A stretch of DNA of 50,792 bases from Acidimicrobiia bacterium (GCA_009835395.1 VXXM01000077.1:1-50792); one strand, 5' to 3'. Positions 16,798 through 29,239 are shown, counted from the first letter of the stretch. Made by a program: numbers and translations. The notes: generated from the sequence alone by a model not told the origin.

Positions 16798-18091
16798 ACG
16801 AACCCGGCTGGTCATCGCGGGTGGCACGGTGATCGACGCCACCGGCGAGCGGCCGGCCGATGTGCTCGTCGGGCGCGACGGCACGATCGCGGCCGTCGGC
16901 GAGGGTCTGGCTGCGGGGGCCGGTGGCGCTGACCGCATCCTCGACGCCCGCGGCTGCATCGTGTCCCCGGGCCTGGTTGACCTGCACGTCCACCTGCGCC
17001 AGCCGGGGGGCGAGCAGGCCGAGACCGTGGAATCCGGCAGCCGTGCCGCCGTCCTCGGGGGGTTCTGTGCCGTCGTGGCAATGCCCAACACCAACCCGTC
17101 CATCGACTCCGCCGCCCTGGTGCGGGAGGTGCAGGAACTGGGCCGCGCGTCGCTCTGCCAGGTGGAGGTGGCGGGGGCCATCACGGTCGACCGGGCGGGG
17201 GAGCGCCTCGCCCCCATGGCTGAGATGGCGGCGCTCGGAGTCCGGCTCTTCACCGATGACGGCGCCGGGGTGCAGGACACCGCGGTCATGCGCCGCGCCC
17301 TGGAGTACGCCTCGGACCTCGGGGTGCGGCTGGCGCAGCACTGTGAGGTGGACTCGCTCGCCGCCGGGGGGCACATGCACGAGGGCGAGTGGTCCTCGCG
17401 GCTGGGCATTCCCGGCATCCCCGCCGAGGCCGAGGAGATCATGGTGATGCGCGACGTGGCCCTCAGCCGCCTCACTGGGGCGCCGGTGCACTTCCAGCAC
17501 CTCTCCACGGCCGGCTCGGTGGCCATCGTGGAGGCGGCGCGCCGCAGCGGCCTGGCGGTCACCGCCGAGGTGGCGCCGCACCACTTCACGCTCACCGACG
17601 AGTCCTGCGCCTCCTACGACTCCCGCTTCAAGGTCAACCCCCCGCTGCGGCCGGCCGACGACGTGGCGGCGGTGCGCACCGCCCTGGCCCGCGGGAGCCT
17701 GGACGCCATCGCCACCGACCATGCGCCGCATACCGCCGACGCCAAGGACCGTGCCTTCGAGGAGGCCCCACCGGGAATGCTCGGCCTCGAGACCGCCTTG
17801 GCCCTCGCCCTGACGGAGCTGGATCTGGCGCCGGCTGAGGTGCTGGCGTTGCTGTCGTGGCAGCCGGCGCGCATCGCCGGCATCGACGGCGCCCACGGCG
17901 GGCCCGTGGCGGCGGGCCGCCCGGCCAACCTGTGCGTGTTCGATCCGTCGGCCATCTGGACTCCTGACGACAGCGGCGGCGCCAGCCGCAGCCGCAACAC
18001 GCCCTATGTGGGGCGGCGGCTGCGCGGCAGGGTGCGACACACGCTGGTGGCCGGTGAAGCGCTGGTCGTCGACGGCGAGGCGCAGCGATGA
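16790..18091 (+). CDS. pyrC: Dihydroorotase, type I
   Basis: PyrC closes carbamoyl-aspartate to dihydroorotate. The 433-residue amidohydrolase-fold enzyme carries the zinc motif DLHVHLRQPG, MPNTNPS, FTDDGAGV, the VAPHHFTL histidine, VNPPLR, and the catalytic-site ATDHAPH. The GTG at 16790 starts inside the last codons of pyrB, giving an 8-base overlap and probable translational coupling. The ATGA overlap with carA continues this coupling. In some bacteria type I dihydroorotase associates with PyrB; that cannot be judged here. Confidence 0.97.
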   Translation: MAERTRLVIAGGTVIDATGERPADVLVGRDGTIAAVGEGLAAGAGGADRILDARGCIVSPGLVDLHVHLRQPGGEQAETVESGSRAAVLGGFCAVVAMPNTNPSIDSAALVREVQELGRASLCQVEVAGAITVDRAGERLAPMAEMAALGVRLFTDDGAGVQDTAVMRRALEYASDLGVRLAQHCEVDSLAAGGHMHEGEWSSRLGIPGIPAEAEEIMVMRDVALSRLTGAPVHFQHLSTAGSVAIVEAARRSGLAVTAEVAPHHFTLTDESCASYDSRFKVNPPLRPADDVAAVRTALARGSLDAIATDHAPHTADAKDRAFEEAPPGMLGLETALALALTELDLAPAEVLALLSWQPARIAGIDGAHGGPVAAGRPANLCVFDPSAIWTPDDSGGASRSRNTPYVGRRLRGRVRHTLVAGEALVVDGEAQR

Positions 18092-19268
18092 CGCCGCCGG
18101 CGAGGCGTCCCGGCGCGCTGGTTCTCGCCGATGGCGAGATCTTCGAGGGTGAGATCGCCGGCGCGGAGCCACCGGCGGGAGTCACCGCCGGCGAAGTCGT
18201 GTTCAACACCGTCATGTGCGGCTACCAGGAGGTTCTCACCGATCCCTCCTACGCGGGGCAGATCATCACCTTCACCTACCCCCACATCGGCAACTACGGC
18301 GTCAACGACGCCGACTTCGAGAGCCGCCGCCCGTTCTGCCGGGGCCTCGTGGTGCGCGACCTCGTGACGACCCCCAGCAGCTGGCGGGCCGGAGGCGGCT
18401 TGGAGGAGTTCCTGGTGCGCCATGGCCTGTCATGCCTCAGCGGGGTGGACACCCGCCGGCTCACCCGCCACATCCGCTCGGAGGGCGCCATGGTGGGCGC
18501 CTTCGGCACCGCCGCGGAGTCGGACCTGCGGGCCGCGGCCGCCGCCGAGCCCGGCACCGACGGTGTCGACCTCGTCGCCACGGTCACCTGCGAGCGTCCC
18601 TACCTGCGGGCCACGACCCGTGGTGACGGCCGGCGTCCCTGGCGCGTCAGCGTCGTGGACTACGGCGTGAAGACGTCGATCCTGCGCCGGCTGGCCGGCA
18701 TCGCCCACGTGGAGGTGGTCCCCGCCCGGTGGGGCGCGGAGGCGATCCTGGCCCGCCGCCCGCACGGTGTGCTGCTCTCCAACGGACCCGGTGATCCAGC
18801 GGCGGTGCGGGGAGCCACCGACGTCATCGAGGGGCTGCTGGGGGAGGTGCCCGTCTTCGGCATCTGCCTCGGCCACCAACTGCTCGGCGCCACGCTCGGC
18901 GGGGAGACCTTCAAGTTGCCCTTCGGGCATCACGGCGGCAACCACCCGGTGCGCCACCTCGCCACGGGCGTCGTCGAGATCACCAGCCAGAACCACAACT
19001 TCTGCGTGGCCGACAGCGGGGTCGCCGGCACTGAGATCACGCACGTGAATCTCAACGACGGAACCACCGAGGGCCTGCGCAGCCTGGAGGTTCCCGCCTT
19101 CGGCGTGCAGCACCACCCCGAGGCCGGACCCGGCCCGAGCGACAGCGACTACCTCTTCGGCACCTTCGACTCCTGGCTGGCCGAACGGCACGGCGCCGAG
19201 CCCGACGGCGCGCCGTTCGTCGAAATCGACCCCGGCGACTCCGATTCCCCGTCCCCCGACGACCGCTG

Positions 19269-19269
<1 letters not shown>
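18088..19269 (+). CDS. carA: Carbamoyl-phosphate synthase, small (glutaminase) subunit
   Basis: CarA hydrolyses glutamine and passes ammonia to CarB. The 393-residue protein has the N-terminal small-subunit domain ([18 protein letters not shown]) and a class I glutamine amidotransferase domain with nucleophile C260 in GICLGHQ, plus H343 and E345 in the [11 protein letters not shown] segment. GHHGGNHPV and NHNFCV are typical of the family. It starts inside the pyrC stop (ATGA) and its stop shares a base with the carB ATG (TGATG), matching the equal need for both subunits. Confidence 0.97.
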
Positions 19270-22645
<3,376 letters not shown>

Positions 22646-22649
<4 letters not shown>

Positions 22650-23599
22650 GGCAGCGCCGGCGGCCGGTGGACCTGCAGGTCTCGGTGGGCGCCGTGGAGT
22701 TGCCGAACCCGGTGCTGTGCGCCTCGGGCACGGCGGGCTACGGAACAGAATTGGCCGGGGTGATGGACTTGACGGCGCCCGGCGCGGTCGTCGTGAAGTC
22801 GCTCTCCGCCGAGCCCTGGCCCGGGAACCCGGCCCCCCGGGTGGACGCAACCCCCGCGGGGATGATCAACAGCGTCGGCCTGCAGGGACCGGGCGTGGCG
22901 GCCTGGGCGGCTGAGCAGTTGCCGGCGCTGCGGGCGGCCGGCGTGCGGGTGGTGGCCAGCATCTGGGGCCGAACCGTCGAGGAGTACCGCAGGGCGGCCG
23001 AGCTGCTGGCACCGCACCGCGACGGCATCCTGGCGCTCGAAGTGAACCTCTCCTGCCCCAATCTGGAAGGCGGTGAGCATCTCTTCGCCCGGGCGCCCGA
23101 GTCCGCCGCCGCCGCCACCGAGGCGTCCGCTGCGGCCGGGCTGCCGCGGTGGGCGAAGCTGAGCCTTGTCGCCCCCGACATCGTGACGGTTGCGGCCGCG
23201 GTCCGGGAGGCCGGAGCGGCCGCGGTGACGCTCATCAACACGGTCCCGGGCATGGTCATCGACATCGCCGAGCGTCGGCCGGTCCTGGGCGCCGGCGCCG
23301 GTGGCGTGTCGGGGCCGGCGATACGCCCGCTTGCGGTGCGCGCGGTCTGGGAGACGCACGCCGCGTTCGGCGACCTTCCGATCGTCGCCGCGGGCGGGGT
23401 GGCGCGCGGCGACGATGCGGTCGAGATGCTGATGGCGGGCGCCTGTGCGGTGCAGGTCGGCACGGCCACGTTCGCCTCGCCGCGTGCCCCGGAGCGGGTG
23501 TGCGCCGAACTGACCGCCTGGTGCCGGCGCCGGAGGGTGGAAAGGGTTCGCGAGCTCACCGGCGCGGCGCACCGCGCCCGGCAGCAGGGGGCGTCGTGA
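22646..23599 (+). CDS. pyrD: Dihydroorotate dehydrogenase, class 1B-type catalytic subunit
   Basis: PyrD oxidises dihydroorotate to orotate with FMN. The 317-residue TIM-barrel protein is of the soluble class 1 type: it lacks the N-terminal membrane helix of class 2 and has the catalytic cysteine C137 in [37 protein letters not shown] and [19 protein letters not shown] are further matches. Class 1B enzymes normally need PyrK (FAD and 2Fe-2S) to pass electrons to NAD, but no pyrK gene lies in this operon, so the partner is elsewhere or replaced. The GTG start overlaps the carB stop and the end overlaps pyrF. Confidence 0.93.
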
Positions 23600-24303
23600 C
23601 GGCGGACATCTCCTCGCCGCGGGCGGGCGCGCCGTTGGATCCCAGTCGCTGCGCGGTCGCACTCGACACCGACGACTTGGATCGGGCGCTGGGGTTGGCG
23701 CGGGTTCTGCGTCCCTGGTTCGGCATCGCCAAGGTGGGCTTGGAGCTGTTCGGGGCCGTGGGGCCGCGCGCCGTGCGGTCGCTCAGCGACGAGGGATTCG
23801 ACGTGTTCGTGGACCTGAAGCTGCACGACATCCCGAACACCGTCGGCCGGGCGGCCCGCGCCGTGGGCACCCTCGGGGCGCGCTATGTCACGATGCACGC
23901 CGCCGGCGGCGCGGACATGCTGCGGGCAGGGGTGGAGGGGCTCGTCGAGGCGGCGCGCCCGCCGGGTGCCGAGCCGCCACTGGCGCTGGCCATAACCGTG
24001 TTGACCAGCGATTCTGTGGCCGCACCGGAGTTGCTGGCCCAGCGAGCCCTCGGTGCCTCCGCCGCCGGCTGTGGAGGGGTGGTGTGTGCAACCGCCGATC
24101 TGGGGGCGATCCGGGTGGCCGCGCCCGAGCTGCTGCGCGTCGTGCCCGGGATCCGCCCCCGCGGCGCCGCGGCCGACGACCAGGCAAGGGTGGCGACGCC
24201 GGCCGGGGCGCTCGCGGCAGGCGCCGACATCCTCGTAATCGGACGTCCGGTGACCGCTGTCGGGGACCCGGCTGCCGCCGCTGAAGCCCTTTTCGCCGGC
24301 TGA
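23596..24303 (+). CDS. pyrF: Orotidine 5'-phosphate decarboxylase
   Basis: PyrF decarboxylates OMP to UMP, the last step of the pathway. The 235-residue TIM-barrel protein has the catalytic DLKLHDIPNT motif (D73, K75, D78), the VALDTDDLDRAL start, VCATADLGAIR, the PGIRP phosphate loop and the IGRPVTAV end. The GTG start overlaps the pyrD stop (GTGA). It closes the pyr operon; 95 bases follow before mihF, which appears to have its own promoter. Confidence 0.97.
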   Translation: MTADISSPRAGAPLDPSRCAVALDTDDLDRALGLARVLRPWFGIAKVGLELFGAVGPRAVRSLSDEGFDVFVDLKLHDIPNTVGRAARAVGTLGARYVTMHAAGGADMLRAGVEGLVEAARPPGAEPPLALAITVLTSDSVAAPELLAQRALGASAAGCGGVVCATADLGAIRVAAPELLRVVPGIRPRGAAADDQARVATPAGALAAGADILVIGRPVTAVGDPAAAAEALFAG

Positions 24304-24385
24304 GTCGGAGCCCGGCGGGCGGCAGCCCGGCGCCGCGTCGTGACGTTCGCGGCGCAAAATGCCACGGATTCGGCCGCGACACGGT

Positions 24386-24391
24386 TAAAGT
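24386..24391 (+). promoter_or_regulatory. Candidate -10 box of mihF (leaderless arrangement)
   Basis: TAAAGT fits TANNNT and is followed by 7 bases and then the mihF ATG. No Shine-Dalgarno sequence is present in the short gap. This would separate mihF transcription from the pyr operon. Confidence 0.45.
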
Positions 24392-24398
24392 CCCCGCC

Positions 24399-24713
24399 AT
24401 GCCACTACCCCCCCAACTCAGTGATGAGCAACGTAAGGCGGCTCTTGCCAAGGCAGCGGCGGTCCGCCGCCAGCGGGCAGAGCTGAAGGAGCGCCTCAAG
24501 ATTGGCAACGTGAGCCTGTCGGAGGTGTTGGACATGGCAGCCAGTGACGACGTCGTCGGCGGCACCAAGGTGCTGTCGGTGCTGGAGTCCCTTCCCCGCG
24601 TCGGGAAGGTGACGGCTCGCCGGCTCATGTCCGAACTCGACATCAGCGAGACGCGGAGGCTGCGCGGCCTCGGCGTCAAGCAGCGCGAGGCACTCTTGGC
24701 CAAGTTGTCGTAA
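24399..24713 (+). CDS. mihF: Actinobacterial integration host factor MihF
   Basis: mIHF is a small nucleoid-associated protein of actinobacteria, unrelated to proteobacterial IHF, that binds and bends DNA. The 104-residue protein matches the family throughout: LSDEQRKAALAKAAAVRRQRAELKERLK at the N-terminal helix, then LESLPRVGKVTARRLM, the helix-two-turn-helix-like part, and the C-terminal TRRLRGLGVKQREALL. The ATG follows a -10-like TAAAGT by 7 bases, so the mRNA may be leaderless. gmk follows in the same reading frame after the single TAA stop. The mihF-gmk-rpoZ order is a hallmark of actinobacterial chromosomes. Confidence 0.96.
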   Translation: MPLPPQLSDEQRKAALAKAAAVRRQRAELKERLKIGNVSLSEVLDMAASDDVVGGTKVLSVLESLPRVGKVTARRLMSELDISETRRLRGLGVKQREALLAKLS

Positions 24714-24767
24714 CAGCCGCCGCGCTGTGCGCCGACAATCCAGGGATCGGGACCGACGGCATCTTCT

Positions 24768-25334
24768 CTGCTGATCGTTCTGTCCGGACCGGGCGGGTCC
24801 GGCAAGAGCACGCTGGCGCGCCTGCTGGTCGGCCAGGACGATCGGCTCTGGTTGAGCCGATCGTGGACGACCCGCGCCCAGCGGGCAGGTGAACCCGACG
24901 ACGCCTACCACTTCGTGGACCGCGCCAGGTTCGACGCGGCCATCGCGGCGTGTGAGTTCCTGGAGTGGACCGACTTCGGCGAGTACCGGTACGGCACACC
25001 GCACCCGGACCCGCCGCCAGGCTGCGACATCCTCCTGGAGATCGACGTCCAGGGTGCGCGCCAGGTTCGCCGGCGCCACCCCGAGGCGCTGCTGCTGTTC
25101 CTCGAGGCGCCGACCGAGGGCGACCAGGTGCACCGCCTGCGCGGGCGCGGCGACAGCGAGGACCACGTCAGGGCCCGGCTGTCCTACGGTGCCAGCGAGC
25201 GGGAGACCGCCCGCGACCTCGGTGCCGTGGTCGTCGTGAACGCCGAACTGGCTGAGACCGTGGCCACCATGGCGCGGATCATCGACAATCACCGGCGACG
25301 CCTCGCTACCGAGGAGGCAGCCGCCGGCGGCTGA
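24768..25334 (+). CDS. gmk: Guanylate kinase (non-standard start codon)
   Basis: Gmk phosphorylates GMP to GDP. The protein has the P-loop GPGGSGKS, the GMP-binding SRSWTTRAQRAGE (S/T and R residues), YHFVDRARFD, EFLEW with Tyr-rich YRYGTP, and EIDVQGARQV. The frame is open back to the mihF stop but contains no ATG, GTG or TTG before the P-loop. The family N-terminus normally begins just before the strand leading to the P-loop, which here reads LLIVLSGPGG. A CTG at 24768 or 24771, or ATC at 24774, is therefore the likely start, giving about 188 residues, normal for the family. No clear ribosome site is present, so translation may depend on mihF. Confidence 0.9.
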   Translation: MLIVLSGPGGSGKSTLARLLVGQDDRLWLSRSWTTRAQRAGEPDDAYHFVDRARFDAAIAACEFLEWTDFGEYRYGTPHPDPPPGCDILLEIDVQGARQVRRRHPEALLLFLEAPTEGDQVHRLRGRGDSEDHVRARLSYGASERETARDLGAVVVVNAELAETVATMARIIDNHRRRLATEEAAAGG

Positions 25335-25371
25335 GGCGCCCCCGCAGATGCGACGGGAGCGGCGGGATCAG

Positions 25372-25399
25372 CGGACAATCCGGGCTTCACCGGTAGACT
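25372..25399 (+). promoter_or_regulatory. Candidate promoter of rpoZ
   Basis: A -35-like CGGACA (25372-25377) and a -10-like TAGACT (25394-25399) are 16 bases apart in the 191-base gap after gmk. Transcription would give a leader of about 120 bases before the rpoZ ATG. I saw no further structure in that leader. Confidence 0.4.
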
Positions 25400-25525
25400 T
25401 GTCGGTCGCGTCGGTGCTGCGCCGCAGTTCGATCCGCCTCGACTCACAGGCCGACCCGCGACACCGGCCGGCCGTGCCGTGTGCCGCACCCGACGACAGA
25501 TTCGACGACCACTCCGGGAGCGACG

Positions 25526-25861
25526 ATGCAGGGCACCGAGATCGGCGACGAGACCAACAGCATGATCAACCCGCCGGTGGAACACCTGCTGGAGCAGGCC
25601 GACGACTCGAAGTTCCGGCTGGTGTCGCTCAGCGCCAAGAGAGCCAGGCAGATCAACTCGTACTACGGCCAACTCGGCGAGGGTCTGGGCCGGATGATCC
25701 CGCCGCAGGTCTCCTCGACGGCCCGCAAGCCGCTCTCGATCGCCCTACAGGAGATCGACCAGGGCAAGATCGTGGCGGTGACGGTCTCCGAGGAGGCTCC
25801 TGCCGAGGAGTCCGAGGAACTCGAGCCACCCGCCGGCGAGCCCCCCGAACTGGTCGGCTGA
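25526..25861 (+). CDS. rpoZ: DNA-directed RNA polymerase omega subunit
   Basis: Omega stabilises and helps assemble the RNA polymerase beta-prime subunit. The 111-residue protein has the core signature MINPPVEHLLEQADDSKFRLV, AKRARQINSYYGQLGEG and KPLSIALQEIDQGKI. An acidic, Pro-rich tail follows, as usual in actinobacteria. The ATG at 25526 was chosen over 25481 because GGGAG lies 5 bases upstream and the extra 15 residues are low-complexity. A separate promoter lies upstream. coaBC follows after 48 bases and is probably co-transcribed. Confidence 0.95.
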   Translation: MQGTEIGDETNSMINPPVEHLLEQADDSKFRLVSLSAKRARQINSYYGQLGEGLGRMIPPQVSSTARKPLSIALQEIDQGKIVAVTVSEEAPAEESEELEPPAGEPPELVG

Positions 25862-25909
25862 GGCACCGGGGACTTCCCCCAACGGCGACGTCGCTGAGCC
25901 GGTGAGCCC

Positions 25910-27118
25910 ATGAGCCCGTTCGCCGGACGCCGGATCGTTCTCGCCGTCAGCGGCGGGATCGCCGCCTACAAGGCCGTCGAGGTCTGCCGGCGCCTCGTCG
26001 ACGCCGGTGCCCACGTCGTTCCGGTGCTGACCGAGGCGGCGCGACGCTTCGTGGGCGAGATCACCTTCTCGGCGCTGGCCAGCGAGCGGGCCCGCCTCTC
26101 GCTCTTCGAGGACGACGATCCCATCCCCCACGTCACCCTGGGCCGGCAGGCCGACCTGATCCTGGTGTGTCCCGCCACCGCCCGGGTGATCGGCTCGTAC
26201 GCGGCCGGACTGTCCGAGGATCTGCTCGGCGCCACGCTCATCGCGACCCGGGCCCCGGTCGTGGTGTGCCCGGCGATGCACACCGAGATGTGGGAGCACC
26301 CGGCGGTGCAGGACAACGTGCGCCTGCTCGACGAGCGCGGCGTGACCGTCGTCGCACCCGAGGAGGGCCGCCTTGCCGGCGGAGACGTGGGCGCCGGCCG
26401 GTTGGCTGCTCCGGAGTCGATCCTGGCCGCCGCCGCCGAGGCCCTCGCCGCGGGCGCCCAGGCGTCCACGAGGGACATGGTCGGACTGCGGGTGCTCGTG
26501 ACGGCCGGTGGAACCCGCGAACCCATCGACCCGGTGCGGTTCGTCGGCAACCGCTCGTCCGGCAAGCAGGGCTACGCGGTCGCGATCGAGGCGGCGGCCC
26601 GGGGCGCCAAGGTCACCCTTGTCGCCACGGTGCGGCGCCCGCTGCCCGAGAGCATCGAACTCGTGCTCGTGGAGACCGCCGAGGAGATGCGCGCCGCCAC
26701 GGTCGACCGGCTCCCCGCCGACGTGGTGGTCATGGCCGCCGCCGTCGCCGACTACCGGCCGACCGCACCCGCCCTTGACAAGATCAAGAAGACCGGCGAG
26801 GCGCGCACCATCAGCTTGGAGCCAACCCCCGACATCCTCGCCGAGTTGGGCTGTGGGGGAGAGGTGGGGACCCTGGTGGGCTTCGCCGCCGAGACCAGTG
26901 ACGTGCTCGCCAACGCCGAGGCCAAGCTGCGCGCCAAGGGCGCCGACCTCATCGTCGTCAACGACGTCTCGGCGCCGAGCGCAGGCTTCGACCACGACAC
27001 CAACGAGGTGGTCCTCCTCGCCGCGACCGGCGACCGCACGACGGTCCCCCTCACCTCCAAACGCGACGTAGCCCGAGCCGTCCTCGACCACGTCGCAACC
27101 CACCGCGCCGCGCACTGA
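25910..27118 (+). CDS. coaBC: Phosphopantothenoylcysteine synthetase/decarboxylase CoaBC
   Basis: CoaBC joins cysteine to phosphopantothenate and decarboxylates the product, steps two and three from pantothenate to CoA. The 402-residue protein has an N-terminal FMN decarboxylase domain (VSGGIAAYK, about 1-180) and a C-terminal synthetase domain (VTAGGTREPIDPVRFVGNRSSGKQG, KIKK, VGFAAET, NDVS). Two positions of the decarboxylase differ from the E. coli-type motifs: PAMHTEMW has His where PAMN is usual, and LAGGDVGAGRL has Gly where a catalytic Cys is usual. These may be normal actinobacterial variants. Synthetase residues look intact. It is encoded downstream of rpoZ in the common actinobacterial order. 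Confidence 0.95.
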   Translation: MSPFAGRRIVLAVSGGIAAYKAVEVCRRLVDAGAHVVPVLTEAARRFVGEITFSALASERARLSLFEDDDPIPHVTLGRQADLILVCPATARVIGSYAAGLSEDLLGATLIATRAPVVVCPAMHTEMWEHPAVQDNVRLLDERGVTVVAPEEGRLAGGDVGAGRLAAPESILAAAAEALAAGAQASTRDMVGLRVLVTAGGTREPIDPVRFVGNRSSGKQGYAVAIEAAARGAKVTLVATVRRPLPESIELVLVETAEEMRAATVDRLPADVVVMAAAVADYRPTAPALDKIKKTGEARTISLEPTPDILAELGCGGEVGTLVGFAAETSDVLANAEAKLRAKGADLIVVNDVSAPSAGFDHDTNEVVLLAATGDRTTVPLTSKRDVARAVLDHVATHRAAH

Positions 27119-27149
27119 CGCGGCGGCGTTTCCGCTCTCGAAACAGGGG

Positions 27150-28196
27150 TCAGCGCAGGTCGGCTCGCAGGTGGCCGCCGTCGACGATCGTCTCGCCGTC
27201 GAGGCTGACGGTGCAGTTGCGCATGGGCAGGTCGAAATGGCCCCGGCAGAAGCGGCCGGCGGTCTCGTTGGCGCCGGTTGAGTAGACCACGTTGCCGGCG
27301 AAGGCCCGCAGCTCGGTGCCGTTGAGGTCGGCCTTGTCCCACATGGCGAGGGCCTCCCAGCGGGCGCCGGGGTTCATGCCCCAGCCGACGTGGCTGACCG
27401 CGTAGGCGTCGGTCTCTTCGAAGGAGGCAAGGTAGGACTCCATCAGGGCGGCGTCGTGCCCGTCACCGTCGATGGAGACGATGTAGTCGTCGATGATCCG
27501 CAGCGTGACCGGTTCCCGGATGTACTCCTTGAACGTGAGGTTGATGTCGCCGGGTGCCAGCACGAGGGTGCCGTTGACCGTGCGCTCGGCGGGGAACGCC
27601 AGCACCAGGCCGCCGGGCCAGTGGGCGATGCTGCCGGGCTCGCTGCACCAGCCGTGCGAGCCGGCCTTCACGGCGCCCGCCAGCAGCACCCGCAGGTTGG
27701 TGCCGGCGGCGCTCGTGATCTCCATCACCTCGGCGGCTTCCAACAGTGCCACGCCGTGGGCCACCCGGTCGGCCAGCGCCGGGTCGTGCGGCCAGCGTTC
27801 GGCGTTCTCGGGGTGCTCGGCGGAGATCATCAGCACCCGGGCGCCGCCGGCCAGGATCTCATCCAGCTCCGGCGCGTGCAACAGTCCCTCGGCGGTGCAG
27901 TCCACGACGAAGTCGGCGGCCGCCAGGGCGGCGATGGCCGCGCGGTGTCCGGCGAGAGCCACCGAGGCGCCGGTGGAGCGGATGGGCACCGGTCCGGGAT
28001 TGGGAGGCGTCGGCATGCGCACGTCCGCTGTGGCCGCGCCCATCGATTCCAGGGCCAGGCGGGCTGTCTCGACGATCAGCGGGTTGCTGGCGGCCTCCGA
28101 CAGCAGCACGGCCACCTCGCCGGGACGCAGATCGCAGGCCGCGAACTGCTCGGCATAGCGCTGCACCCAGCGCCACTCGGTGGCCGGCGTGTTCAT
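27150..28196 (-). CDS. NicX-like iron(II) ring-cleavage dioxygenase
   Basis: This 348-residue protein resembles 2,5-dihydroxypyridine 5,6-dioxygenase (NicX) of nicotinate degradation, which shares its fold with M29 aminopeptidases. The best-matching region covers EPGSIAHWPGG, GTLVLAPGDINLTFKEYIRE, SHVGWGMNPGARWEAL and CRGHFDLPMRN. The three iron ligands of Pseudomonas NicX (His265, His318, Asp320) correspond to H269, H320 and D322 with the same spacing of the last two. It probably opens a hydroxylated N-heterocyclic or related ring, and an aminopeptidase role is less likely. The ATG overlaps the stop of the alpha/beta hydrolase gene by 4 bases, so the two are co-translated. Its stop faces coaBC 31 bases away. 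Confidence 0.8.
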   Translation of the reverse strand: MNTPATEWRWVQRYAEQFAACDLRPGEVAVLLSEAASNPLIVETARLALESMGAATADVRMPTPPNPGPVPIRSTGASVALAGHRAAIAALAAADFVVDCTAEGLLHAPELDEILAGGARVLMISAEHPENAERWPHDPALADRVAHGVALLEAAEVMEITSAAGTNLRVLLAGAVKAGSHGWCSEPGSIAHWPGGLVLAFPAERTVNGTLVLAPGDINLTFKEYIREPVTLRIIDDYIVSIDGDGHDAALMESYLASFEETDAYAVSHVGWGMNPGARWEALAMWDKADLNGTELRAFAGNVVYSTGANETAGRFCRGHFDLPMRNCTVSLDGETIVDGGHLRADLR

Positions 28197-29011
28197 TTTG
28201 AACTCACGCCTTCATTCTGGCCCGTCCGTGCCTCGACACCGCTGAGGAACTCGCCCACGAGCCGGTTGAACCTCTCCGGCGCCTCGGCGGGGGAGAGATG
28301 ACCGACGCCTTCCAGCACCTCGAGGGTGCTGTGGGTCAACCCGCCGGCGAGCGCCTCGGCGTACGCAACGGGGGTCTCCCGGTCGGCCTCGCCGACGATC
28401 ACCAGGACGGGACAGCCGATGTCGGCGAGCTCGCCTCGCACGTCGTGGGCGGGAAGGCACTCGACGGCCGCCCGGAACGCTGCCGGTGAGATCCGGCCGA
28501 ATGATTCCACGAGTCGGCTGCGCAGCGTTGGCTCCAGAGCCTGTGCACAGATCGCATCGAGGGTGCGCCCGGCGAACTCTGCGGGCTTCAGACCCGCGTC
28601 GAGCGGCGCCAGCCGGGCCGCCTGCCAGTTCTGCGCGGTGGTTCCGTCGAGTCCGAACGCCGGGCTCGTATCGGCCAGCACCAGGCTGCGCACCCGCCCT
28701 GGGTGTCGGATCGCCGTGTGCAGCGCGTGCATTCCGCCGAAGGACAGCCCCACCAGGTGGGCGGACTCCAGCCCGAGAGTGTCCAGCAGGCCGGCGAGGC
28801 TGTCGGCGGTGGCCGGAAACGTCAACTCCGCAAGCGGAGCCGAGGCTCCGTAGCCCGGCATATCCCAGGCGATACAGCGGAAGCGGTCTGCGAGGCCACG
28901 GAGTTGTAGATCCCAGGCCGTGCGCGTGCCGCCCAGCCCGTGCAGGAAGATCACCGGAGGCCCTTCGCCGGCCTCCCGCCAGGCGATCGGGTGACGATCC
29001 TGGTCGATCAT
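28193..29011 (-). CDS. Alpha/beta hydrolase, possible NicD-like deformylase
   Basis: This 272-residue alpha/beta hydrolase has an oxyanion motif HGLGG and the nucleophile elbow GLSFGG with S90. The acid D210 in GEADRETP and H238 in GVGHLSP complete a normal triad. It lacks a signal peptide, so it acts in the cytoplasm. The 4-base overlap with the NicX-like gene argues for a shared pathway. In nicotinate degradation NicX is followed by NicD, an alpha/beta hydrolase that removes formate from N-formylmaleamate. The NicD role is therefore inferred from context, because sequence alone only supports a general hydrolase. It is the first gene of the two-gene minus-strand unit and diverges from metK. 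Confidence 0.8.
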   Translation of the reverse strand: MIDQDRHPIAWREAGEGPPVIFLHGLGGTRTAWDLQLRGLADRFRCIAWDMPGYGASAPLAELTFPATADSLAGLLDTLGLESAHLVGLSFGGMHALHTAIRHPGRVRSLVLADTSPAFGLDGTTAQNWQAARLAPLDAGLKPAEFAGRTLDAICAQALEPTLRSRLVESFGRISPAAFRAAVECLPAHDVRGELADIGCPVLVIVGEADRETPVAYAEALAGGLTHSTLEVLEGVGHLSPAEAPERFNRLVGEFLSGVEARTGQNEGVSSK

Positions 29012-29154
29012 CCCGCCGCCATCGGTGCTCGCACGTCGCCATTGTGTGCGCTGTACCGCCTGCGGGCAACAGCGCCACCACCTGCCGGCAGTCCAGGGTC
29101 CACGCCCGCCGGGAGGGCTCGCGCCACCCCCGGAGTCCGGGGAGGGTCAGCCGG

Positions 29155-29160
29155 TATACT
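29155..29160 (+). promoter_or_regulatory. Candidate -10 box of metK
   Basis: TATACT is a strong -10 match in the 228-base divergent gap; the -35 region is weak. The resulting leader is about 75 bases. It contains a 6-bp hairpin (29204-29209 with 29214-29219, loop ACTA) that ends at the purine-rich GGAGGAG (29219-29225). No known SAM riboswitch fits the short leader. Confidence 0.45.
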
Positions 29161-29239
29161 CGCCGCCGACGGGGGACGGATCGCAAGACGGCAGGACGGA
29201 GAGCGGCGGACTACCGCCGGAGGAGATGATCGAGGCACT

